NCBI GenBank assembly: GCA_003221615.1
Contig: QHSQ01000115.1
Coordinates: forward strand, 16,305-80,304
Source of the DNA: Candidatus Rokuibacteriota bacterium
GTDB lineage: Bacteria > Methylomirabilota > Methylomirabilia > Rokubacteriales > CSP1-6
Reading direction: 5' to 3'
Length of the DNA stretch: 64,000 nt
A program made the translations under genes and the position numbers. The notes under the pieces were generated by a model that did no database searches, had not been told where the DNA came from, and saw only the letters and a program-made list of their open reading frames with translations. Shown here piece by piece: positions 1 through 7,896 of this stretch (positions within the stretch are counted from its first letter, which is position 1; every line of letters begins with the position of its first letter).

Positions 1-1
1 C

Positions 2-460
2 ATGACCGGCGACGCCCATCACATGACGGCGCCCGATCCTGAGGGCGACGGCGCGATGCGGGCCATGACCTTGGCCCTGCGCGACGCCGGGCTGGACGTC
101 TCCGCGGTCGGCTACATCAACGCCCACGGGACCTCGACGCCCTACAACGACAAGTTCGAGACGCTCGCGATCAAGCGGGTCTTCGGTGAGCACGCGCGGC
201 GCCTGGCCGTGTCCTCGACGAAGTCGATGACGGGGCACCTCCTGGGCGCCGCCGGCGGCGTCGAGGCGATCGCAACCGTGCTGGCCCTCCACCACGGCGT
301 GTTGCCGCCGACGATCAACTACGAGACGCCCGACCCCGAGTGTGATCTCGACTACGTGCCCAACCAGGCGCGCAAGCAGAACGTCGAGGTGGCGCTCTCG
401 AACGCGTTCGGCTTCGGCGGCACGAACGCCACGCTGGCCTTCCGCACCTACCTCGGGTAG
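2..460 (+). CDS. fabF: 3-oxoacyl-ACP synthase II (FabF), C-terminal part; 5' end outside the window
   Basis: This is the last ~152 residues of a beta-ketoacyl-ACP synthase II, which condenses malonyl-ACP with acyl-ACP in fatty acid elongation in the cytoplasm. The visible part holds two of the three catalytic elements: the first active-site His in NAHGTST (visible residue 42) and the Lys/His pair in [13 protein letters not shown] (Lys74, His79). The closing glycine-rich NAFGFGGTN motif is also present. The nucleophilic Cys lies upstream of the window, so the ATG at position 2 is internal and not the true start. The stop is directly followed by the GTG of the next gene. Adjacent fabF and rnc genes are a common bacterial arrangement, which fits the RNase III-like neighbour. 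Identification is secure. Confidence 0.95.
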   Translation: MTGDAHHMTAPDPEGDGAMRAMTLALRDAGLDVSAVGYINAHGTSTPYNDKFETLAIKRVFGEHARRLAVSSTKSMTGHLLGAAGGVEAIATVLALHHGVLPPTINYETPDPECDLDYVPNQARKQNVEVALSNAFGFGGTNATLAFRTYLG

Positions 461-904
461 GTGGATCCGCTCCGCGTCGCCGAGCTGGAGCGACGACTCG
501 GCTACCGGTTCCGTGCTCCGTCCCTCCTCGAAGAGGCGCTGACGCACGCCTCGTTCGCCAACGAGCACCCGCCCGCGGCGGACCACGCGCGGCTCGCCTT
601 TCTGGGCGACGCCGCGCTCGGGCTCGTCGTCGCCGATCACGTGATCGCCGCTGACCCCGCCGCCGCGGTCGGCGAGCTCACGGCGCGGCGCGCCGAGCTG
701 GTCACCGGCAGGCACCTGGCGCGCTGGGCCGTGGAGCTCGAGCTGGGAGCGCTGCTGCGCCTGGGCCGCGGTGAGGACCAATCGGGCGGCCGCACGCGTG
801 ACTCGATCCTGGCCTCGGCGCTCGAGGCCGTGCTCGGCGCGATCTATCGCGAAGGCGGCCTCGACGAAGTGCGCCGAGTCCTTGGTCGTCTGGGCGCGTG
901 GTAG
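461..904 (+). CDS. Degenerate RNase III-domain protein lacking the dsRNA-binding domain
   Basis: A 147-residue protein made only of an RNase III endonuclease domain. The fold signature is clear: LGYRFRAPSLLEEALTHAS at the N-terminus, ARLAFLGDAALG (residues 43-54) and LASALEAVLGAIY (117-129). Judged against E. coli Rnc, four of the six conserved acidic residues are replaced: Glu38 and Glu41 positions are Ala43 and Ala46, the Glu65 position is Val70, and the Asp114 position is Ser119. Only the Asp45 (Asp50) and Glu117 (Glu122) equivalents remain. The C-terminal dsRNA-binding domain is absent. The GTG start abuts the fabF stop, so the two are probably co-transcribed. It keeps the classical rnc position but should not cut RNA by the normal two-metal mechanism. 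A structural or ribosome-associated role, as in mitochondrial mL44-type proteins, is only an inference. Confidence 0.8.
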   Translation: MDPLRVAELERRLGYRFRAPSLLEEALTHASFANEHPPAADHARLAFLGDAALGLVVADHVIAADPAAAVGELTARRAELVTGRHLARWAVELELGALLRLGRGEDQSGGRTRDSILASALEAVLGAIYREGGLDEVRRVLGRLGAW

Positions 905-913
905 CCTGAGTCC

Positions 914-2113
914 ATGCGCTGGTGGCCGATTCGGAGGCGCCGTCTCCCGCCGCCGCCTCCGCCGGACGAGATGCTCGTCACCGAGGATCGACTGCGGCGG
1001 AACGTCGAGGACGTCCTGGCCGTGCGCGACCGGCAGATCCACGGTGGGATCGTCGTGTTCCGGGGCGAGCTGATGACCGAGCCCGCCCGGGCGCTCGACC
1101 TGCTGATCGCCCGTTTCCGACCGCTCGGCTACACCCCATACCTGAGAGAGGAGGCCGGGCTCGTGGCCCTCCAGGCGCTGCCGGTCACCGACACGGCGCC
1201 GCGCTGGCGGATCGGCGTGAACGTGGCGCTGTTCGTCCTGACGTGCCTGTCGACGCTCGTGGCTGGGCTCTCGTTCGTCGGATCGCCGACGTTCGACGCG
1301 CTACGCACGGATCCGTCCGCGGCCCGGTTCCTGGCCGGTGCGCCGTTCGCGTTCACCTTCCTCGCGATCCTCGGGGTGCACGAGCTCGGCCACTACTTCA
1401 CGGCCCGGCACTATCACGCCTCGGTGAGCCTGCCGTACTTCATCCCCGCGCCGTTTCTGTTCGGCACGCTCGGGGCCATCATCCTCATGCGCTCGCCGGC
1501 GCGCGACCGCAACTCGCTGTTCGACATCGCCGCGGCGGGGCCGCTGGCAGGGCTGGCCGTCGCGCTCCCCGCGGGCTTGCTCGGCTTTGCGTGGTCCTCG
1601 GTCGTGCCGGTGCCGCCGGGGGGCTACATGGCGTTCGGCGATTCGCTCCTCACGTGGGGGCTCTCGTATCTGCGCTTCGGCCACATTCCGCCGGGATACA
1701 TGCTGTTCACGCACCCGATGGCCGACGCGGCCTGGGCCGGCTTCCTCGTCACGGCGCTGAACCTGTTCCCGGTGGGCCAGCTCGACGGCGGCCGGATCGC
1801 CTACGCGCTCTTCGGTCGGCGTCACCGCGCGATCGGAAAGGCGACGGTCGTGGGGCTTCTGCTCTTCGGCGCCGCGTCCTTCTTCTGGACCCTGCGGGCC
1901 CCGGGAGGCGACGTCGTATCGGCGCTCGCGACGTCGCTGAACTGGTTCGTGTGGGCCGGCGTGATCTCGCTGCTGGTGGGCTTCCACCACAGCCCACCGC
2001 TCGACGATCTGTCGCCGATCTCGCCGGGCCGGCGGGTCGTGGGTCTGGTCTGTCTCGTCCTGATGCTCCTGTTGATTCCACCGCCCATCAGCCCGCTGGT
2101 CGCGATCCGCTAG
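914..2113 (+). CDS. Site-2 protease family (M50) membrane metalloprotease
   Basis: A 399-residue integral membrane zinc protease of the M50 family. The zinc-binding HELGH motif lies at residues 156-160 within a hydrophobic segment, and the third ligand motif, of the NxxPxxxLDGG type (NLFPVGQLDGG), is near residues 282-292. At least six hydrophobic segments are visible. The ~100-residue soluble N-terminal region ahead of the first membrane segment, with its LTEPARALDLL-like helix, resembles the cyanobacterial/plant EGY type rather than RseP, and no PDZ domain is visible. Members of this family cut membrane-anchored substrates within the bilayer. The substrate here is unknown. The start ATG lies 9 bases after the stop of the RNase III-like gene. 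Confidence 0.88.
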   Translation: MRWWPIRRRRLPPPPPPDEMLVTEDRLRRNVEDVLAVRDRQIHGGIVVFRGELMTEPARALDLLIARFRPLGYTPYLREEAGLVALQALPVTDTAPRWRIGVNVALFVLTCLSTLVAGLSFVGSPTFDALRTDPSAARFLAGAPFAFTFLAILGVHELGHYFTARHYHASVSLPYFIPAPFLFGTLGAIILMRSPARDRNSLFDIAAAGPLAGLAVALPAGLLGFAWSSVVPVPPGGYMAFGDSLLTWGLSYLRFGHIPPGYMLFTHPMADAAWAGFLVTALNLFPVGQLDGGRIAYALFGRRHRAIGKATVVGLLLFGAASFFWTLRAPGGDVVSALATSLNWFVWAGVISLLVGFHHSPPLDDLSPISPGRRVVGLVCLVLMLLLIPPPISPLVAIR

Positions 2114-2158
2114 CAGGCTGCGGAAAAAGGCCCAGCTGGACCTTTTTACGCGGCCTGC
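2113..2158. repeat. 46-base near-perfect palindrome (terminator or mobile-element-like palindrome)
   Basis: The outer arms are GCAGGC and GCCTGC. Moving inward the arms pair through TGCG/CGCG and AAAAAGG/CCTTTTT with two mismatches, leaving a loop of about two bases. The element starts at the last base of the M50 protease stop codon. The A5/T5 pairs would make it a strong hairpin after transcription, so it could end the upstream operon. Its size and its ends also resemble the palindromic miniature elements and transposon termini seen in environmental genomes. I see no second copy in the window. Confidence 0.7.
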
Positions 2159-2186
2159 CGGCGTGACACGGGCCGGGCCGGTACGC

Positions 2187-2192
2187 TACTAT
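2187..2192 (+). promoter_or_regulatory. Putative -10 box (TACTAT) of the catabolic operon
   Basis: TACTAT lies 7 bases before the ATG at 2200 and 4 before the GTG at 2197. Transcription would start at or beside the start codon, giving a leaderless or nearly leaderless message. No good -35 box and no Shine-Dalgarno sequence are visible. The spacing matches several other genes in the window. Confidence 0.35.
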
Positions 2193-2196
2193 CCGC

Positions 2197-3573
2197 GTGA
2201 TGCCGGGACGGCTCGATCGCAAGCGACTCGCGCAGCTCATCGAGAAAGGCGACGTCGACACCGTCCTGACCGTGTTCCCCGACGCGTTCGGCCGCCTCAT
2301 GGGCAAGCGCGTCGTGGGCCGCTACTTCCTCGATCACGTCGTGGACGACGGCGCCCACGCCTGCATCTATCTCTTCACCGTCGACATGGAGATGGAGCCG
2401 CTCCCGGGCTTCAAGCTCACGTCCTGGGAGCGCGGGTACGGGGACATGAAGATGGTCCCCGATCTCACGACCGCGCGGCTCGTCCCGTGGCTGCCGAAGA
2501 CGGCGCTCGTCTTCTGCGACGTCTTCACCGAGGAGGGTGAGCCGATCGAGGAAGCGCCGCGCTGGATCCTGAAGCGTCAGATCGAGCGCGCGGCGGCGCT
2601 CGGCTACGTCGTCAAGACCGCAGCCGAGCTCGAGCTCTACTGCTTCAAGGAATCCTTCGAGGAGGCGCGCCGCAAGCGCCACCACGACCTCACGCCGGTG
2701 TCGGGCTACCTCGAGGATTACCACATTTTACAAACCTCGAAAGAGGAGCCGCTGATCCGGGCGATCCGCAACGGCATGGAGGGCGCGGACGTTCCGGTCG
2801 AGACCTCGAAGGGCGAGTGGGGGCGGGGCCAGGAGGAGATCAACCTCCGCTACGCGGCAGCGCTCGAGATGGCCGACCGCACCGCGCTCTACAAGCACGG
2901 CGCGAAGGAGATCGCGCACCAGCACGGGACGGCGATCACGTTCATGGCCAAGTACGATATGACCGCCGCGGGCTCCTCGTTCCATCTACACTCCTCACTC
3001 TGGGACAAGGCCGGGCGCAAGCCCCTGTTCGCGGCCGCCGGCCGCGGCGCCAAGACGACGAGCACTCCGCTCTTCGGCCAGTGGCTCGCGGGCCAGATGG
3101 CGATGGCACGGGACTTCTCGTACTTCTACGCGCCCGGCGTGAACTCGTACAAGCGCTACCAGTCGGGATCGTTCGCGCCGACCCGGATCGTGGCCGGCTG
3201 GGACAACCGCACCTGCGGCTTCCGCCTCTGCGGGGAGGGCGGCGGCTTCCGCGTCGAGAACCGTATTCCCGGCGCCGACGCCAATCCCTATCTGGCGTTC
3301 GCCGCGACGATCGCCGCGGGGCTTCACGGCATCGCGAGCCATCTGAAGCCGCCGAAGCCCTACGAGGGCAACGCCTACGAGGACGCGACGCTTCCGCAGG
3401 TGCCCAAAACTCTCCGCGAGGCGATCGCCGAGCTCGAGCGCTCGAAGGTCGCGCGCACGGCGTTCGGCGACCGCGTCGTCGATCACTATCTGCACGCCGC
3501 GCGGCTGGAGCAGCAGGCGTTCGACCAGGTCGTCACCGACTGGGAGCTGGCGCGCAACTTCGAGAGGATTTAG
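2197..3573 (+). CDS. Glutamine synthetase family protein (gamma-glutamyl-amine ligase type)
   Basis: A 458-residue cytoplasmic ATP-grasp-like ligase of the glutamine synthetase family. The N-terminal beta-grasp region includes DAFGRLMGKRV. The catalytic domain shows a Glu-containing metal-site region near ELELYCF, a His-rich HLHSSLWD strand, and the closing signature with VENRIPGADANPYLAF. At ~458 residues it fits GS-I/PuuA-like enzymes. It is the first gene of a set with a PhnW-like transaminase, an SDR and a dimethylglycine/sarcosine-type dehydrogenase. A role in gamma-glutamylation of an amine such as methylamine or a polyamine is therefore as likely as plain ammonia assimilation; this is inferred from context. 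The GTG at 2197 is immediately followed by an ATG at 2200, and either may be the start. Confidence 0.85.
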   Translation: MMPGRLDRKRLAQLIEKGDVDTVLTVFPDAFGRLMGKRVVGRYFLDHVVDDGAHACIYLFTVDMEMEPLPGFKLTSWERGYGDMKMVPDLTTARLVPWLPKTALVFCDVFTEEGEPIEEAPRWILKRQIERAAALGYVVKTAAELELYCFKESFEEARRKRHHDLTPVSGYLEDYHILQTSKEEPLIRAIRNGMEGADVPVETSKGEWGRGQEEINLRYAAALEMADRTALYKHGAKEIAHQHGTAITFMAKYDMTAAGSSFHLHSSLWDKAGRKPLFAAAGRGAKTTSTPLFGQWLAGQMAMARDFSYFYAPGVNSYKRYQSGSFAPTRIVAGWDNRTCGFRLCGEGGGFRVENRIPGADANPYLAFAATIAAGLHGIASHLKPPKPYEGNAYEDATLPQVPKTLREAIAELERSKVARTAFGDRVVDHYLHAARLEQQAFDQVVTDWELARNFERI

Positions 3574-3578
3574 CGAGC

Positions 3579-4691
3579 GTGAGCGACCGCGAGTGGATCC
3601 TGCTCAACCCGGGCCCGGCCAACACGAGCCGAGAGGTTCGCGAGGCCCTCGTGACTCCCGACCTCTGCCATCGCGAGCCGGAGTTCTTCGAGGTGATGCG
3701 CGACTGCCGCGAGCGCCTGGTGCGGCTGGCCGAGGGCGGCCACGGCTTCGCGGCCGTCCTCTTCACCGGCTCGGGCACCGCGGCCGTCGAAGCGGCGGTG
3801 TGCTCCGCCTTGCCGGCCGACGGCGGGCTCCTCGTCGTCGACAACGGCGTCTACGGCGACCGCCTGCTCCGGATCGCGCGCGCCCACGGGATTCCGACCC
3901 GGGCGCTGTCCTACGACGTCACCACGGCGGCGCGTCCCGATGACGTGCGCGCGGCGCTTCGCGCCGAACCCCAGCTGACTCACGTCGCGGTGGTGCACCA
4001 CGAGACCACGACGGGCGTGCTCAATCCCGTCGCCGAGATCGTGCGCGCGGCCGCGGCGGAAGGGCGTCGGGTGCTGGTCGACGCGATGAGCTCGCTCTTC
4101 GGCGAGCCGCTCGACGTCAGGCAGGACGGAATCGACTTCGTGATGGCCAGTGCCAACAAGTGCCTGCAGGGGGTACCCGGCATCTCGTTCGTGCTGGCCC
4201 GCCGGAGCGCGCTCGATGCGCTGCGCGGCCGGCCGCCGCGGAGCGTCTATCTGGATCTCGCGAACCACTACGTGACGCAGGAGCAGGACAACACGCCCTT
4301 CACGCCCGCCGTGCAGGTGCTCCACGCGATGCGCCAGGCGTTGAAGGAGCTCGAGAAAGAGGGCGTGAGGGAACGGATCGCCCGCTACGCGGAGAACGCG
4401 CGGGTGCTGCGCCGGGGCATGACCGCGCTCGGCTTCGAGATCCTGGTGCCCGAGGGCGCGCGCTCGAGCGTCCTCACGACGTTCAAGCTTCAGCCGGGCA
4501 TCGCGTACGACCCGCTCCACGACGCCATGAAGCGGCGGGGCTACATCATCTACGCCGGTCAGGGCGATATCCGGAAGTATGCGTTTCGTGTCTCGAACAT
4601 GGGCACACTGACTCCGGCGGTCATGCACGGTGTCGTGGAGGCGTTCGCGTCGAGCCTCGCCGAGCTGCGCGCGGCCGGAGCCGGCCGATGA
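3579..4691 (+). CDS. PhnW-like class V aminotransferase (2-aminoethylphosphonate/alanine-glyoxylate type)
   Basis: A 370-residue PLP-dependent fold-type I aminotransferase. The N-terminus LLNPGPANTSREV followed by DLCHREPEFFEVM, the DAMSSLFG strand and the PLP lysine in SANKCLQGVPG (Lys194) closely match 2-aminoethylphosphonate:pyruvate transaminase (PhnW), which is usually ~365-370 residues. The reaction would move an amino group to pyruvate or glyoxylate. No PhnX, PhnY/PhnA or phosphonate transporter lies nearby, so the true substrate may be another small amine. The GTG start is 6 bases after the stop of the glutamine-synthetase-like gene. Its stop overlaps the next ATG (ATGA), which indicates translational coupling. 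Confidence 0.85.
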   Translation: MSDREWILLNPGPANTSREVREALVTPDLCHREPEFFEVMRDCRERLVRLAEGGHGFAAVLFTGSGTAAVEAAVCSALPADGGLLVVDNGVYGDRLLRIARAHGIPTRALSYDVTTAARPDDVRAALRAEPQLTHVAVVHHETTTGVLNPVAEIVRAAAAEGRRVLVDAMSSLFGEPLDVRQDGIDFVMASANKCLQGVPGISFVLARRSALDALRGRPPRSVYLDLANHYVTQEQDNTPFTPAVQVLHAMRQALKELEKEGVRERIARYAENARVLRRGMTALGFEILVPEGARSSVLTTFKLQPGIAYDPLHDAMKRRGYIIYAGQGDIRKYAFRVSNMGTLTPAVMHGVVEAFASSLAELRAAGAGR

Positions 4692-5452
4692 GCGGCCGGC
4701 TCGACGGCAAGGTCGCGCTCATCACGGGCGCCGGCATGGGCATGGGTCGCGAGACGGCCGCGCTCTTCGCCGAGGAGGGCGCGCGGATCGTCGTCGCCGA
4801 CATCGACGCGGAGGCGGCGAAGGGGACCGTCGCGCGGGTCGAGAAAGCGGGCGGCCAGGCGGTCGCGGTCACCGGCGACGTCGCGGTCGAGGCCGACGTG
4901 CAACGGATGGTCGAGGAAGGCGTGCGCCGCTTCGGCGCGCTCCACGTCCTGCACAACAATGCCGGCGTCCTGTGGAAGGATCGCGACCGCTCCGTGCTCG
5001 AGACCGACGACCGCTGGTGGGACCGTGTCATGGCCATCAATCTCAAGTCGGTCTTCTGGGTGACGAAGCACGGGATCCCGCACCTGCGGCGCGCCGGAGG
5101 CGGCTCAATCATCAACATGGGCTCGGTCTCCGCGCTGGCCGGCTTCACGAGGGCGCAGGACGCGTACACCGCGGCGAAGGGCGGCTTGATCTCGCTGACC
5201 AAGTCGCTGGCGATCCAGTTCGCGCGCGACAAGATCCGCTGCAACGTGATCCACCCCGGGATCGTCGACACGCCGTTGCAGGCGCCGTACCTGACCGACG
5301 CGATCCGCAAGGAGTTCGAGACCGGCATCCCGCTCGGGCGGATCGCGCAGCCGCGCGAGATCGCCTACGTCGCGCTCTTTCTGGCGAGCGACGAATCCTC
5401 GTTCATGACGGGCGCGGAGCTGGTCGTCGACGGCGGCTTCACCGCCGGATAG
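4688..5452 (+). CDS. Short-chain dehydrogenase/reductase (classical SDR)
   Basis: A 254-residue classical SDR, full length for the family. It has the NAD(P)-binding TGAGMGMG motif near the N-terminus and NNAG near residue 90. The catalytic Ser (NMGSVSA) and YTAAK follow, then NVIHPG and the C-terminal FMTGAELVVDGGFTAG. The Asp-rich end of the second beta strand (VVADIDAE) favours NAD over NADP. The start ATG overlaps the stop of the aminotransferase. It probably oxidises or reduces an alcohol/ketone intermediate of the same catabolic pathway. The substrate cannot be read from the sequence. Confidence 0.9.
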   Translation: MSGRLDGKVALITGAGMGMGRETAALFAEEGARIVVADIDAEAAKGTVARVEKAGGQAVAVTGDVAVEADVQRMVEEGVRRFGALHVLHNNAGVLWKDRDRSVLETDDRWWDRVMAINLKSVFWVTKHGIPHLRRAGGGSIINMGSVSALAGFTRAQDAYTAAKGGLISLTKSLAIQFARDKIRCNVIHPGIVDTPLQAPYLTDAIRKEFETGIPLGRIAQPREIAYVALFLASDESSFMTGAELVVDGGFTAG

Positions 5453-5465
5453 CGGGCTTCCACCC

Positions 5466-7895
5466 ATCGATCCCGCCCGCGTCGTCATCATCGGCGGCGG
5501 CGTCGCCGGCTGCAGCATCGCGTACCACCTGGCGCTCGCGGGGTGCCGCGACGTGCTGGTGCTCGACCGGGGTGAGCTGACGGGCGGATCCACCTTCCAC
5601 TCGGCGGGCCTCGTCGGTCAGCTTCGCTCGACCATCGCGCTCACCCGCATCAACATGGCGAGCGTCGAGCTCTATCGACGACTCCACGATGACACAGGGC
5701 TCGATCCGGGCTGGCGCCAGGTGGGCAGTCTCCGACTGGCCTCGTCGAGGCAGCGGCTGCTCGAGCTTCGGCGTCAGGTCGGTTGGGCGCGCACCTTCGG
5801 TTTGCCGCTCACCCTGATCTCGGCCGGGGACGCGGGCGACTTGTTCCCACTGATGAGCCTCGATGGCGTCGAGGGCGCCGCCTATCTGGCGACCGACGGC
5901 CGGATCGACCCGGCATCGCTCGCCACCGCGCTGGCCGCCGGGGCCCGACAGCGGGGCGTCGCGATCCGGACCGGCGTGAACGTGCGCGGCATCACCGTGG
6001 ACCGTGGCCGGGTCGCGGGTGTCGAGACGGACGAGGGCACCGTGCGGTGCGAGGTCGTCGTCAACGCCGGCGGGATCTGGTCGCACGAGATCGGCCGCCT
6101 GGTCGGTGTCACCGTGCCGGTGATCCCGATGGCTCACCAGTATCTCGTCACCAAGCCCATTGACGGCGTGACCCGCGACATTCCGACCATGCGCGACCCC
6201 GACCGTCTCGTCTACTTTCGCGAAGAGGTCGGCGGGCTCCTCATGGGCGGCTACGAGCGCTCGCCCGCGCCCTGGGGGCTCGAGGGGATCCCGCGGGATT
6301 TCACCCACAAGCTCCTGGCGCCGGACTGGGAGCGGTTCGGCGACATGATGGACCAGGCGACCTCACGCGTGCCGGCCATCGGGCGCGCCGAGGTCATCAC
6401 GTTGATCAACGGCCCGGAGGCGTTCACGCCCGACGGCGAGTTCATCCTGGGCGAGGCACCGGACGTCCGGGGCTTCTTCGTCGCCGCCGGATTCTGCGCT
6501 CACGGAATCGCGGGGGCGGGCGGCGTCGGCCAGGTCATGGCCGAGTGGATTCTCGAGGGGCGCCCGTCGATCGACGTCTGGCGCATGGACCTGCGCCGCT
6601 TCGGCGCCCACTACGGCGATCGCGGCTACGCCCGCGCCCAGGCGGTCGAGACGTACTCCACGTACTACGACATCCATTATCCGGGCGAGGAGCGACGAGC
6701 GGGCCGCGGGCTCAAGCGCTCGCCCGCCCACGCTCGGGTCGAAGCGCTCGGCGCCGCCTTCGGCGAGAAGGCGGGGTGGGAACGGCCGAACTGGCTCGAG
6801 GTGAACGCAAGGCACTCGCCGCGCACCTGGACGCCACGCGGCTGGTCGTCGCGCCACTGGTCGACGGCGATCGAGGCCGAGCATCGCGCCACGCGGGAGG
6901 GCTCCTGCCTCTTCGACGAGACCTCCTTCAGCAAGCTCGAGGTATCGGGCGCGGGGGCGCTGAGCTTACTCCAGCGCCTGGCCGACAACGACGTCGACAA
7001 GCCCGTGGGCTCGGTCACGTACACGCAGCTCCTCAACGACCGCGGCGGCATCGAGTGCGATCTGACTGTCACGCGTCTCGGTCAAGAGCGCTTCATGCTC
7101 GTGACCGGCAGCGCCTTCGGGCTGCACGACCTCGCGTGGGTCCGGTCTCACGTGGCGGACGACGGGGCGGTCAAGGTCGACGACCTGACCGAGCTCTATG
7201 CGTGTTTCGGTCTGTTCGGCCCGAACGCGCGTGAAATCCTCGCGCGCGCAACACGCGACGACGTCTCCGACGCGGCGTTCCCCTACATGAGTGCGCGACG
7301 CCTCACGATCGGCAAGGCGAACGTCCTTGCGCTCCGGGTGACCTACGTCGGTGAGCTCGGCTGGGAGCTCTACACGCCGACGGCCGACGGCCTCACGCTG
7401 TGGGACGCGCTCTGGGCCGCCGGAAGCCCGGTCGGTATGCTCGCCGCCGGATACCGGGCGATCGACTCTCTCCGGCTCGAGAAGGGCTACCGCTACTGGA
7501 GCGCGGACGTAACCCCGGAGCACACGCCGTGGGAGGCGGGACTTGGTTTCTGCGTGAGGCTCGACAAGGGCGACTTCATCGGCCGTGAGGCTCTCGTCAA
7601 GCAGAAGGCCGACGGCGTCGCGACCAAGCTCGTCTGCCTGACCCTGGCCGATCCGGCCTCAGTCGTCATCGGCGGGGAGCCGATCCTGGCCGAGGGCCGC
7701 ACGATCGGGCGCGTGACGAGCGGCGGCTACGGCTACACCCTGGGCGCATCGATCGCCTACGGCTACGTCCCCGTCGGCTCGGCCGCGCCGGAGACGCGCC
7801 TGGCGGTCGAGCTTTTCGGCGACTCGGTCACCGCGACCGTGCGCCGCGAGCCGCTGTACGATCCCAGAGGGCAGAAGGTCAGGGGAGGTGTCTGA
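5466..7895 (+). CDS. Dimethylglycine/sarcosine dehydrogenase-like FAD oxidoreductase fused to a GcvT-type domain
   Basis: A flavoprotein of ~809 residues. The N-terminal FAD Rossmann motif GGGVAGCSIAYHLA is followed by GGSTFHSAGLVGQLR, whose His corresponds to the covalent-FAD site of mammalian dimethylglycine dehydrogenase. The C-terminal ~400 residues, beginning near the WERPNWLEVN segment, form the aminomethyltransferase (GcvT) fold that passes formaldehyde to tetrahydrofolate. The predicted reaction is oxidative N-demethylation of an N-methylated glycine. There is no ATG, GTG or TTG in frame between an in-frame stop at 5406-5408 and the GTG at 5553, yet the FAD motif is encoded at 5481-5520. 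An ATC at 5466 or another rare codon must be used, or a base is wrong. The 5466 start is a guess. Confidence 0.85.
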   Translation: MDPARVVIIGGGVAGCSIAYHLALAGCRDVLVLDRGELTGGSTFHSAGLVGQLRSTIALTRINMASVELYRRLHDDTGLDPGWRQVGSLRLASSRQRLLELRRQVGWARTFGLPLTLISAGDAGDLFPLMSLDGVEGAAYLATDGRIDPASLATALAAGARQRGVAIRTGVNVRGITVDRGRVAGVETDEGTVRCEVVVNAGGIWSHEIGRLVGVTVPVIPMAHQYLVTKPIDGVTRDIPTMRDPDRLVYFREEVGGLLMGGYERSPAPWGLEGIPRDFTHKLLAPDWERFGDMMDQATSRVPAIGRAEVITLINGPEAFTPDGEFILGEAPDVRGFFVAAGFCAHGIAGAGGVGQVMAEWILEGRPSIDVWRMDLRRFGAHYGDRGYARAQAVETYSTYYDIHYPGEERRAGRGLKRSPAHARVEALGAAFGEKAGWERPNWLEVNARHSPRTWTPRGWSSRHWSTAIEAEHRATREGSCLFDETSFSKLEVSGAGALSLLQRLADNDVDKPVGSVTYTQLLNDRGGIECDLTVTRLGQERFMLVTGSAFGLHDLAWVRSHVADDGAVKVDDLTELYACFGLFGPNAREILARATRDDVSDAAFPYMSARRLTIGKANVLALRVTYVGELGWELYTPTADGLTLWDALWAAGSPVGMLAAGYRAIDSLRLEKGYRYWSADVTPEHTPWEAGLGFCVRLDKGDFIGREALVKQKADGVATKLVCLTLADPASVVIGGEPILAEGRTIGRVTSGGYGYTLGASIAYGYVPVGSAAPETRLAVELFGDSVTATVRREPLYDPRGQKVRGGV
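7881..7888 (+). promoter_or_regulatory. Strong Shine-Dalgarno sequence (AGGGGAGG) that sets the next start
   Basis: AGGGGAGG sits 8 bases before the ATG at 7897, inside the last codons of the flavoprotein gene. It favours ATG 7897 over the in-frame GTG at 7888, which overlaps the ribosome-binding site itself. Confidence 0.7.
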
Positions 7896-7896
7896 G

